Shown here: positions 7,037-15,149 of the stretch, one piece after another | Layout: each line of letters opens with the position of its first letter | Position numbering within the stretch: the stretch's first letter is position 1 | From: Pseudoneobacillus sp052180215 | GTDB lineage: Bacteria; Bacillota; Bacilli; Bacillales; Cytobacillaceae | Direction: 5' to 3' | Length of the DNA: 64,000 nucleotides | Assembly: GCF_052180215.1 (NCBI RefSeq) | Contig: NZ_CP197471.1 | Coordinates: 2,452,001-2,516,000 of the forward strand | Notes under the pieces: model-generated | The model's input: the letters and a program-made list of their open reading frames with translations, nothing else | What the model was told of the DNA's origin: nothing | Database searches by the model: none | Translations under genes and position numbers: made by a program

Positions 7037-9523
7037 TTATCTTTTTTCTATATCTAGCTTTGTATATGGCAAACTTGACTGACCAAAGTGTGGAAGTCTA
7101 TCAATATTTCGATATGGCATATATGGAGGAATCTTTACATCAATCCTAGATAGGGGAACCTCTACTGTTCTACCAACATCTGCCCGATAGGGAGGCATCA
7201 TTTTATTGATTCTTGCTAGTTCATCCATTGTAAGATGATTTGCATCAGCAATCTGCTCAAAAGAATGATCCTGGCTAACTTGAATCTTCTTTCTGATTGT
7301 TTCTATTTTACAGGAAGCATGTTTAAAGGTTGGCTGCTTGGAAAGAGGATCTGTAAAATCTGTCGTTAATTCATTGGCAGCCTGATTATTTTCCCAGCTC
7401 CCAAAATGAAATGGGACAAATACCACACCCGATTTGATTGTATCAACAATACGCGTCGGAACGTCTATAGAACCTCTTGGTGAAGATACTTTCACCACTT
7501 CACCTGGAACTAATCCCAGTTCTTTGGCATCCTCGATATTTATTTCCACATATCCTTGAGGGGCTACCATTTGTAAATAAGGGGATCTACCTGTTTTTGT
7601 TCTAGTATGCCAGTGCCATACAAGACGACCTGTGGTTAGCCAAAACGGAAATTCTTTTCTTGGCTGCTCCGCTGGGGGAACGTAATGTGTTGGATACATG
7701 ATAGCCTTTCCATTTGCATTTAACCTCTCGAACTCCTCTTTGGTTCGTGGTCTTCCTGTAAAAAGTTCTTTACCGAAGCTTTGAGCATCATCAACTGTTG
7801 TGTGAAACTTATAATGACTATAAAGACGAGTAGTCCCTAATGGATGTTCTTCATTAACGGGCCATCTTAAACCATTATGTTTCATAAGTTTTTCGTAAGT
7901 AATACCAGACATATCACTAGGTCTCCCTTTCGATATTTCCTTCCATTCCTCGAAACATTCTTCTGGAGTTTTATAGGAAATAAGAGGGTTTCCGTCCTTA
8001 TCTTTAAAACCCATTCTATTTGCAAATTCAATCAATATCTCAAAATCAGAAAGAATACCATTTGGAGGGTCAACAGCTTTTGTTAGTAAATTAATCGTTC
8101 GGTCTGTATTTTCCATTGTTCCTTCTTTTTCACCCCAGATGGCAACAGGTAAAACAAGGTCTGCCAATACAGATGTTTCTGTCAAAAATGGATCCTGGAC
8201 CACAACAAACGTTTTTTCAAATGCTTTCTTAGCACGATTTCTATTCGGAAGAGAGACCATTGGGTTGGTGCATATATTCCAAAACACTCCAACTTTTCCT
8301 TGTTCCATTAGATAAAGAATTTCTTCAATCCCCTTTTCTGGACCTACTTCTAGCTGATCGGGCTCTACATTCCAGAGTTTGGCTATTTCTTGTATATGTT
8401 TCGGATTATCAGGATTACGATTTCCTGGATAAGTTCCAACTCCTCCTACCGTTCTATTACCTGATGAACTAGGCTGTCCTGCCATATGAAACGGTCCGCT
8501 ACCCGGCATTCCAATTAATCCTCTCATTAAGTGTAAATTATTGATGGCTACACATGAACTTGTCGCATCCACACTTTGATAGGTTCCTTGAAGTGTAGTA
8601 GAAATAAGAGAAGGTGTATTCCCGAGTATTTCCGCTGCTTTCTCAATCATGTCAATTGGAACACCTGTTACCTGAGATGTCAATTCTGTGGTCCATGGTT
8701 CAACTGACTTTACAACTTCATTAAATCGTATAGTATGATTCTGTATAAATTCTTGATCTAATTGTCCGTTCTTTATGATTAAGTTAATTATCCCGTTTAA
8801 TAGAGCTAAATTAGTTCCTGGATTTAACTGTAAGAATAAATCTGCTTCACTCGCCGTTAATGTTTTTCTAACGTCCACCACAATCATAAACGGAGTACCT
8901 GTTTCTATTTTACGTTTCATAATTCTTTCGAAAAAAACTGTACCTGTTTCTGCAGGGTTATGCCCAAAATGCATAATGGTATCTGTCACATCGACATCAT
9001 CCATAGAAGCAGGAACACCATCTGCACCAAAAGACTGAAGTAAAGCCCATTCTGTTGTAGCGGTGCATAGTCTGGTATTTGCGTCTAGGAGATGAGAGCG
9101 CAGACCAGCTCTTCCTATTTTTCCAATCGTATAATAAGTTTCAAGAGTTCCTTGGCCAGTCGAATATATAGCTACCCCATTGGGACCCATTGTTTTATTG
9201 GCTTCTTTTACTTTTGTCGTAAGTAAGCTAAAAGCTTCATCCCAGCTAGCTTCTACAAGTGTTCCATTTTTTCGGATAAGCGGTGTCATGAGTCTGTCTG
9301 GGCTATTATTGGCATACCATTGGTTTTCGCCTTTCGGTCCTAATCTACCTCTATTAATTGGATGTTCAGCATTACCTTTTATCCCAACAATTTTATTATC
9401 TTTGACTGCCACAAAGCAGCCACAACCGATGGAGCAAATATTACAGGTATTATATACCCATTTATCGACTTCCCCTTGAGAATATATATTCATATCAACT
9501 CTTGATTCATTATTCCATGACAT
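7037..9523 (-). CDS. Molybdopterin oxidoreductase, nitrate reductase/formate dehydrogenase type, with LysM-like C-terminus
   Basis: An 828-residue molybdopterin enzyme of the NasC/NapA/FdhF superfamily. Near the N-terminus Cys27, Cys30 and Cys34 suit a [4Fe-4S] site, but the expected fourth Cys is Gly62 in GRLGPKGE. Cys153 in NTRLCTAT is the likely molybdenum ligand. The C-terminal molybdopterin-dinucleotide domain follows (LTTGRLVWHWHTRTKTGRSP). After it comes an unusual tail of about 70 residues resembling LysM (HSFEQIADANHLTMDEL, then VGRTVEVPL). No signal peptide is seen. It is translated 9 bases after a 137-residue unknown protein and lies in a cluster with FdhD and an OFA transporter, so formate is a possible substrate. 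Nitrate reductase remains an alternative. Confidence 0.85.
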   Translation of the reverse strand: MSWNNESRVDMNIYSQGEVDKWVYNTCNICSIGCGCFVAVKDNKIVGIKGNAEHPINRGRLGPKGENQWYANNSPDRLMTPLIRKNGTLVEASWDEAFSLLTTKVKEANKTMGPNGVAIYSTGQGTLETYYTIGKIGRAGLRSHLLDANTRLCTATTEWALLQSFGADGVPASMDDVDVTDTIMHFGHNPAETGTVFFERIMKRKIETGTPFMIVVDVRKTLTASEADLFLQLNPGTNLALLNGIINLIIKNGQLDQEFIQNHTIRFNEVVKSVEPWTTELTSQVTGVPIDMIEKAAEILGNTPSLISTTLQGTYQSVDATSSCVAINNLHLMRGLIGMPGSGPFHMAGQPSSSGNRTVGGVGTYPGNRNPDNPKHIQEIAKLWNVEPDQLEVGPEKGIEEILYLMEQGKVGVFWNICTNPMVSLPNRNRAKKAFEKTFVVVQDPFLTETSVLADLVLPVAIWGEKEGTMENTDRTINLLTKAVDPPNGILSDFEILIEFANRMGFKDKDGNPLISYKTPEECFEEWKEISKGRPSDMSGITYEKLMKHNGLRWPVNEEHPLGTTRLYSHYKFHTTVDDAQSFGKELFTGRPRTKEEFERLNANGKAIMYPTHYVPPAEQPRKEFPFWLTTGRLVWHWHTRTKTGRSPYLQMVAPQGYVEINIEDAKELGLVPGEVVKVSSPRGSIDVPTRIVDTIKSGVVFVPFHFGSWENNQAANELTTDFTDPLSKQPTFKHASCKIETIRKKIQVSQDHSFEQIADANHLTMDELARINKMMPPYRADVGRTVEVPLSRIDVKIPPYMPYRNIDRLPHFGQSSLPYTKLDIEKR

Positions 9524-9532
9524 TAGAGCACC

Positions 9533-9946
9533 TCACCCCTTTTTTGGTCTAAATAAAGGAGGAATAATATAACGTGATTCCTCTTCCCCGAAAATGGCTT
9601 CAACATGGGGAACCATGTTTTTGAGCTCTTCTTTTATTGACTCATACATTTTTTGGGCCTTCTTCACCTCTTGTAATTTTGGACTTCCCATCCAAGTTGA
9701 GGCTCTTACCCAAGCCCTCATCAAAGGGTCCGTCGCTTCATCATCACGGTATAAGATGGAGACGACAGACTTTAGATTTTCTTTTATTAAGGTTGGAGCT
9801 TCCAATATAGATAACAGTTGTTTAACGGCCCATTCCATTTCCATTAAAAGTGGGCCCATTCTCATTTCAATAGGGTTTTTATTTACAGGAAACTGCTCGG
9901 TTAATATTTTTATAATTTGTGAGATTCTCAAAATATGATGATACAA
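9533..9946 (-). CDS. Unknown protein, 137 residues, upstream partner of the molybdoenzyme
   Basis: Translation most likely starts at TTG 9946, which is 8 bases after a perfect AGGAGG. The protein is predicted to be mostly helical and soluble, with segments MGPLLMEMEWAVKQLLSILE and AQKMYESIKEELKNMVPHVE, and ends in PPLFRPKKG. I do not recognise a family. Its stop lies 9 bases before the molybdoenzyme start, so the two are translationally close and probably work together. A helical chaperone or a small subunit for the molybdoenzyme, as TorD/NarJ proteins serve other members, is a reasonable guess. Confidence 0.7.
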   Translation of the reverse strand: MYHHILRISQIIKILTEQFPVNKNPIEMRMGPLLMEMEWAVKQLLSILEAPTLIKENLKSVVSILYRDDEATDPLMRAWVRASTWMGSPKLQEVKKAQKMYESIKEELKNMVPHVEAIFGEEESRYIIPPLFRPKKG

Positions 9947-10146
9947 AGGAAACTCCTCCTATTTGATCATTAATATTTCAACTCAAATGTACGTTTTCTA
10001 AAGAATAGGAACCTTAACTTATAAATACTCTTAGATAACATGTACTATGCACGACATACCCACCCTAATAAAAAGGGATATCTGTAGCCAGATCTTATAA
10101 AAAGTAATAACCTTTATTCACCTCACCTAGTAAACAGTTTTCCAAT

Positions 10147-10180
10147 AAAAATGCCTCATTCATTTACGAATGAGGCATTT
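10147..10180 (-). terminator. Intrinsic terminator of fdhD
   Basis: A perfect 13-bp stem (10149-10161 with 10168-10180) containing ATGCCTCATTC and GAATGAGGCAT, with a T-run on the minus strand. It separates the fdhD transcript from the gene at 9533-9946, which must therefore have its own promoter between 9947 and 10147. Confidence 0.9.
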
Positions 10181-10185
10181 TACTT

Positions 10186-10986
10186 TTAGTTTTTAATAAT
10201 CCGAGATGGATGAGTATAGACATTGAAGCCTTGGCCACGAATAAAGCCAACAGCTGTAATTCCAAGTTCATTTGCTAAATCTAGAGCAAGGTTAGTAGGA
10301 GCTGACTTTGATAAGACGATTCCGACCCCAATTTTAGCAGCTTTAAGCAGAACTTCAGATGATATTCTCCCACTAAAAACAATTAATTTGTCTCTTAAGG
10401 GAATTCGATGAAGAATACAATATCCATACAGTTTATCTAACGCATTGTGTCGTCCAATATCTGTTCGGGATACAACAACTCCATCTTTTGTACATAAGGC
10501 AGCATTATGTACACCACCAGTTTGTTGGAAGTAGGAAGAACCTTCTTGCATTTTTCTCATTAAGTCTTTACATTGTTCAGTGGTTACCGTTAGTTTTGAA
10601 ACTATAGTCTTCGCGGTTTTCATATCATTATAAAAGTAAAATTGACGGCCCTTTCCACAGCAGGAGCCTATAAATCTTTTAGAATGTTGATCTTTTTGAA
10701 CAGAATGTACGTTTACTAAGTCAACATATGCAAAGCCTTTTGCTTCATCTATATTCATCGTTTTAATATCTTCGTATACACGTATAATTCCTTCTGATGC
10801 CAGAAAACCTACAACTAATTCTTCCATGTCTGCTGGGGTACACACCAATGTCGCAAATTCTTTTCCATCTAAGATAATGGTTAAGGGATATTCTACAGCA
10901 ATATCATCATCTTCCTCTAAAAAATCTTGCCCATTATATCGAACAATACTGCGTGATGTCATAATTTCATCTACTGAATTTACCAC
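10186..10986 (-). CDS. fdhD: FdhD sulfurtransferase for formate dehydrogenase
   Basis: The protein matches FdhD throughout, including the Cys-bearing loop RFIGSCCGKGRQ and GGVHNAALC followed by SRTDIGRHNALDKLYG. FdhD passes sulfur from a cysteine desulfurase to the molybdenum cofactor and is required for formate dehydrogenase activity. I prefer GTG 10986 as start (266 residues): an AAAGGGGGA site lies 6 bases upstream, whereas the ATG at 11004 has no good site. It follows the YdeP-type oxidoreductase by 36 bp and ends at a terminator. Its presence is the best evidence that at least one molybdoenzyme here is FdhF-like. Confidence 0.92.
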   Translation of the reverse strand: MVNSVDEIMTSRSIVRYNGQDFLEEDDDIAVEYPLTIILDGKEFATLVCTPADMEELVVGFLASEGIIRVYEDIKTMNIDEAKGFAYVDLVNVHSVQKDQHSKRFIGSCCGKGRQFYFYNDMKTAKTIVSKLTVTTEQCKDLMRKMQEGSSYFQQTGGVHNAALCTKDGVVVSRTDIGRHNALDKLYGYCILHRIPLRDKLIVFSGRISSEVLLKAAKIGVGIVLSKSAPTNLALDLANELGITAVGFIRGQGFNVYTHPSRIIKN

Positions 10987-11022
10987 ATGAGTTCCCCCTT
11001 TCATGTTGTTTCTTTCGCTTCA

Positions 11023-13380
11023 TTAACTGACCTCTGTTTCAAGGTCTGGAATGTTTTTTTCTAAATATTGAGTGTCCTTACGGGCATTAAAACGTTCCGC
11101 TTTTTCCAAGGATACCGCAATATTATAGTCTGGGATTCCCGCATATTTTTCATATCTTCCTTTTGGAAGTAGAAAGTTGCCCTCAGGGAAATGGACACCA
11201 AGGTTGCCTCTAGAGATATTGGCGATTTTTGCTCTACCTTGGAAGACACCAAATCCGTTGTATACAACCACTCCTTCTCCTTCAGCAATACTGCGCTCTT
11301 TTGCATCCTCAGAATTTATTAAAACGTCATAACGTTCAGCACCATTCATTGGGTCAACTTCGTTATAGACCATAGAATTAAACTGTTTGCCTCGACGAGT
11401 TGTTAAGAGAAATTGACCTTCCTTTTTATTTAAGTCTGGAATATCAACTTGGATTAAATTACCTTTTCCGTCAGGGGTTGGACAAATTCCATCCTCACAC
11501 AACCATGCACCACCCCATTGGAATACATCACCTTGTTTTTTCAAATGTTGAATTCCATCATAATTTGGATTTGCCAAAGCGATTTCCTCGCGTATTTGAT
11601 CCGCATTTCTAAAGTCAACTAAATGAGCTGTCATTGGTTTAACTCGTTTAGCTAAGTCAACATAGATTTTCCACTCAGCACGTGCTTCTTCAATTTGATT
11701 AAGGTTGCCATCGATCTCTGGAGAGAAATAAACCATTCTTTCTGTAGAAGTAGAGGTTCCTCCACCTTCTTGTTCATATCTCGTTTTTGCAGGAAGTACG
11801 ATTACAGCTTCCTTTGCATCCACCAATGTTGAAGTATTTAATATAATATCCTGATGAACACGAATTTCAAGTTCAGATAAAGCCTTTTCCACAAACTCAG
11901 GATCTGGCATCGTCTCTAAGAAATTTCCTCCACTTAAATAATAAAGCCTAACCTTTCGTTCATGATTTTCAGGAAGAAGGATGTTTTCAAGTGTAACCCC
12001 GACAATGTCCCCTTGCCATTGTGGAAGTTTAAAGCCCCATATTTTTTCAATGCGTTCAATATTTTCACCGTGAAAATCTCCGCCTGGCAGGACAAACGGG
12101 TCAGCTCCCATTTCTCCTGATCCTTGAACAGATGAATGTCCACGAAATGGCATTAATCCCGAATTATTGCGACCTAAGAACCCGCGAAGGAGTGCTAAAT
12201 TAGCAACTTGTGAAATATTATCCGTTGCGAAAGAATGCATGGTTAAACCTAATGCCCAAGCAAATACTGCATTTTTTGCTTTTGCTAATATTTCAGATAA
12301 TTCCATAATACGTTCTTTTGAAACACCAGATGATTGCACAATATGATCCCAATTTTGCTCATGAACTTTTGCTTTAAGTTCTTCGTAGCCATTAACATGT
12401 TTTTGCACGAATTCATGATTAATAGCTGATCCATGTTGCTTTTCTTCCATATCAAACCAATGCTTCATTATTCCATGCATAAAGGCAATGTCGCCACCAA
12501 TATTAACTTGATAGAAGTCATCCGCAACCTTTGTTCCGAAGAGAGCTGACTCAGGGTTGGAAGGAATCCAATACTTATCCATAGCAGGTTCCCGGTAAGG
12601 GTTAACTACTATTATCTTGGTTCCTTTTTTCTTTGCTTCTAACATATATTTTGTAGAAACCGGAGAACTGTTCGAAGCAACGCTACCCCAGAACAATAAA
12701 ACATCCGTTCCAATCCAATCCAAATAATTAGCTGTCGATGCCCCTACTCCAATCGAACGTTTTAACGCCGTTTTACTTGGAGAGTGACAAATACGAGAGG
12801 CATTGTCAATATTATTGGCACCTAAAAAACGAGCCACTTTTCCTGCTACATAATAGCTTTCATTTGTGATCCCTCTAGAAGTTAAGTAAAAGGCATATTG
12901 TTTTGGGTCTATCTTTTTCATTTTATCAGCTATTAAATCCATTGCTTCATCCCATGTAATACGAGAAAATTTCCGTTCTCCTTGTCGGCGAATCACTGGA
13001 TATGGAATACGACCTAGCTTTCGAAGTTCTGTGCTATCATATTTTCTTAACACATCAATGTCCGCATGTAGGATTTCAGGTTTAATGGCAGGTGCTGTGT
13101 TTAATCGAAGGACATTTAATCTAGTGGTGCAAATATGTGGTCCCTCTAAAGTTTGGTCATACAGCCCGGATACACCAAGAGCACAACCATCACAAACACC
13201 TTTTGTGATAATTCTTGTCGCGTAAGCAAAATTATCTTTATTTTCAAATGCTATTTTCATTGTATCCCGAATATGTTTTGGCTTTATTTTTCCTAGTCCA
13301 AAAGGAATAGGGCTTACCCAATGTTTAGGTGCCGGTAACCATGCTTTTTTTTGTGGTCCTGGATGTTTGGTTTTTCCCAT
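11023..13380 (-). CDS. FdhF/YdeP family molybdopterin oxidoreductase
   Basis: The 785-residue protein has the YdeP-family signature: Cys63, Cys66 and Cys84 in GVCDGCALGVSGL and GPHICTTRLN, and SRICHSPSKT with Cys198 as likely molybdenum ligand. The family is annotated as formate-dehydrogenase-like, though E. coli YdeP is linked to acid resistance and its reaction is not proven. There is no signal peptide. An AGGAGG site precedes the ATG. fdhD follows at once, in what looks like a two-gene unit. No electron-transfer subunits are nearby, so the electron acceptor is unknown. Confidence 0.9.
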   Translation of the reverse strand: MGKTKHPGPQKKAWLPAPKHWVSPIPFGLGKIKPKHIRDTMKIAFENKDNFAYATRIITKGVCDGCALGVSGLYDQTLEGPHICTTRLNVLRLNTAPAIKPEILHADIDVLRKYDSTELRKLGRIPYPVIRRQGERKFSRITWDEAMDLIADKMKKIDPKQYAFYLTSRGITNESYYVAGKVARFLGANNIDNASRICHSPSKTALKRSIGVGASTANYLDWIGTDVLLFWGSVASNSSPVSTKYMLEAKKKGTKIIVVNPYREPAMDKYWIPSNPESALFGTKVADDFYQVNIGGDIAFMHGIMKHWFDMEEKQHGSAINHEFVQKHVNGYEELKAKVHEQNWDHIVQSSGVSKERIMELSEILAKAKNAVFAWALGLTMHSFATDNISQVANLALLRGFLGRNNSGLMPFRGHSSVQGSGEMGADPFVLPGGDFHGENIERIEKIWGFKLPQWQGDIVGVTLENILLPENHERKVRLYYLSGGNFLETMPDPEFVEKALSELEIRVHQDIILNTSTLVDAKEAVIVLPAKTRYEQEGGGTSTSTERMVYFSPEIDGNLNQIEEARAEWKIYVDLAKRVKPMTAHLVDFRNADQIREEIALANPNYDGIQHLKKQGDVFQWGGAWLCEDGICPTPDGKGNLIQVDIPDLNKKEGQFLLTTRRGKQFNSMVYNEVDPMNGAERYDVLINSEDAKERSIAEGEGVVVYNGFGVFQGRAKIANISRGNLGVHFPEGNFLLPKGRYEKYAGIPDYNIAVSLEKAERFNARKDTQYLEKNIPDLETEVS

Positions 13381-13423
13381 TTTGGTTCCTCCTAAAATAT
13401 CGAATTATTCGAGCTTATCAGTA

Positions 13424-13475
13424 AAAAACCACCTAAGAGATATTCTCCAATTAAGAATATCCCCTTGGTAGTTAG
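13424..13475 (-). terminator. Intrinsic terminator of the OFA transporter gene
   Basis: An inner stem GATATTCT (13439-13446) with AGAATATC (13454-13461) is extended by imperfect outer pairing (ACCACCTAAG with CTTGGTAGT). On the minus strand it runs into GGTTTTTTACTG. It lies between the transporter and the ydeP-like gene, so the latter likely has its own promoter. Confidence 0.75.
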
Positions 13476-13529
13476 TTAGTCTTTAACACATAAACCGTTT
13501 AATGCAAACATTCTATTTACATTAATCTT

Positions 13530-14786
13530 TTAAACTGCCTTTTTTAAAGGAAGTTTTGCCTTTAATTTATTAATATCTAAGCGGATTAAGAATGAAATGA
13601 CTAGTGCAACAACAAACATTCCAGAGAAGAAGGTTAAACTTCCTGCATAGCTTCCTGTAGTATCTTTAATCCAAGCTGCAAATAATGGCCCTACAAGACC
13701 AGCGGCAGCCCATGCAGTTAGTATATAACCATGAATAGCGCCTAGTTGTTTTGTGCCAAAAAGGTCCCCGATATAGGCTGGGATGGAAGAGAAACCACCA
13801 CCGTAGCACGTATAAACAACCGTTAGCATCACCATAAATAACCATTTAATGGACACTGCTGGTAAAAAGAAGAAAATCACAATCTGCAAAACAAAGAATG
13901 TTGTATATGTATTCGGTCTTCCGATAATATCAGATAATGAAGCCCAACCAATTCTTCCTAATCCATTAAAAATGCCAATTGCCCCTACAAGTGCTGCTGC
14001 TGTTGCCATATCAATTCCGATACTTTCCATAGCAAGTGGTTTTGCTACTGCTAAAATGGCAATACCACATGTTACATTAATAAATAACATCAGCCATAAA
14101 TACCAGAAGCGTTTTGTTTTAACTGCTTCATTAGCCGTAAGTTGTGATAAATCCATATTTGGCTTAGATTTTCCACTATTAATCTTTTCTTTATAACCTT
14201 CAGGCAGCCAACCTTCTTCGGGTTTTTCAAGATAAAGAGATGATAAGGTCATAATAACAAAATAAGATAATCCTAAAATATAAAACGTATTTGCTACACC
14301 TACAGATTGAATAAGATTGTTCATAATTGGACTACTAATCGCAGCAGCGAATCCAAAGCCCATGATCGCTAATCCTGTCGCTAAACCTCTTCGGTCTGGG
14401 AACCATTTCACTAGAGTAGAAACCGGTGCAATATAACCTACCCCTAATCCAATACCGCCAAGTACACCATAGAAAAGATATAATAATGATTTTGAACCTA
14501 AATGTACGGCTAATCCAGACCCAACAATCCCTACTCCAAAAAATATAGCTGCTAATAATCCTGATTTTCTAGGACCGTGTTTTTCAACAAAGTGTCCTAA
14601 AAAAGCGGCAGATAATCCTAAAAATAGGATGGCAATACTAAAAGTTAATGCCACTTCTGAATCGGACCAGCCAAACATGTCCTTTAATGGTGTAGTGAAA
14701 TTACTCCAAGCGTATACGGAACCAATTGATATATGGATCCCTACTCCTGATAAGGCAATAAGCCAACGATTTTTCTTACTTTTCAT
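13530..14786 (-). CDS. OFA family MFS transporter (oxalate/formate antiporter type)
   Basis: A 418-residue, 12-helix MFS protein. GIHISIGSVYAWSNFTTPL near the N-terminus and the helix GLGVGYIAPVSTLVKWFPDR are typical of the OFA (oxalate:formate antiporter) family, which moves small carboxylates across the membrane. An AGGGGG site precedes the ATG. It is transcribed toward the formate-type molybdoenzymes and FdhD, which suggests uptake or exchange of formate or oxalate. No oxalyl-CoA decarboxylase is in the window, so oxalate use is not shown. Preceded by a roughly 200-base structured leader. Confidence 0.88.
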   Translation of the reverse strand: MKSKKNRWLIALSGVGIHISIGSVYAWSNFTTPLKDMFGWSDSEVALTFSIAILFLGLSAAFLGHFVEKHGPRKSGLLAAIFFGVGIVGSGLAVHLGSKSLLYLFYGVLGGIGLGVGYIAPVSTLVKWFPDRRGLATGLAIMGFGFAAAISSPIMNNLIQSVGVANTFYILGLSYFVIMTLSSLYLEKPEEGWLPEGYKEKINSGKSKPNMDLSQLTANEAVKTKRFWYLWLMLFINVTCGIAILAVAKPLAMESIGIDMATAAALVGAIGIFNGLGRIGWASLSDIIGRPNTYTTFFVLQIVIFFFLPAVSIKWLFMVMLTVVYTCYGGGFSSIPAYIGDLFGTKQLGAIHGYILTAWAAAGLVGPLFAAWIKDTTGSYAGSLTFFSGMFVVALVISFLIRLDINKLKAKLPLKKAV

Positions 14787-14819
14787 TCAAAAATTTCCCC
14801 CTTAATTGTGATTCTTTTT

Positions 14820-14995
14820 TATAATAAAAAAACCGTCGTAATGATTTAATAGGGTCCAATAGAAAATAAGAGGACACGATGAAATCCTTACGACGGTTTG
14901 TCTTACACAGGAACGCTGCAAAGCACCAACAGTCAAAAGTTTTTTGAAATGATCGCTCATAACCGATAACAGGAGCGCTGTCTCGTGTTAAAAGT
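14820..14995 (-). promoter_or_regulatory. Structured 5' leader with terminator-like hairpin upstream of the OFA gene
   Basis: Reading toward the transporter, a 12-bp perfect stem (AAACCGTCGTAA, with arms at 14830-14841 and 14888-14899) encloses 46 bases and is followed by seven Ts about 35 bases before the start codon. Upstream in the same leader CGCTC and GAGCG form another hairpin, and the motif CAGCG(C/T)TCCTGT occurs twice. The layout resembles an attenuator or riboswitch expression platform, but it matches no riboswitch class I know. Confidence 0.5.
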
Positions 14996-15001
14996 AATCA
15001 A

Positions 15002-15039
15002 ATTATGTAAAATTCAAATTGTTCACAAAATGTTCACAA
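15002..15039 (-). promoter_or_regulatory. Putative OFA promoter with two TTGTGAACA direct repeats
   Basis: On the minus strand TTGTGAACA occurs twice, 11 bp apart (15039-15031 and 15028-15020), followed by a CATAAT -10 candidate at 15007-15002. TTTGTGAA-type half-sites are reported for ResD, the Bacillus redox response regulator, so oxygen or redox control is a possible reading. Confidence 0.4.
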
Positions 15040-15099
15040 CTTAATATTTACAATACCATGATAGTGAAAATATGACAATAAAAAAGTTAGAGATACTAA

Positions 15100-15135
15100 A
15101 TAAAAATACGTATATGGATAAAGCTCCATATACGT
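15100..15135 (-). terminator. Intrinsic terminator of the threonine aldolase gene
   Basis: ACGTATATGG (15108-15117) pairs perfectly with CCATATACGT (15126-15135), followed on the minus strand by ATTTTTATTT. Confidence 0.85.
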
Positions 15136-15149
15136 TGGTGTAAAAGTTG

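Noticed and set aside
14787..15149. A known riboswitch class in the OFA leader
   Set aside because: I compared the leader by eye with SAM, T-box, THF, ZTP, fluoride, c-di-GMP, preQ1 and molybdenum cofactor patterns and found no match, so it is left as an unclassified structured leader.
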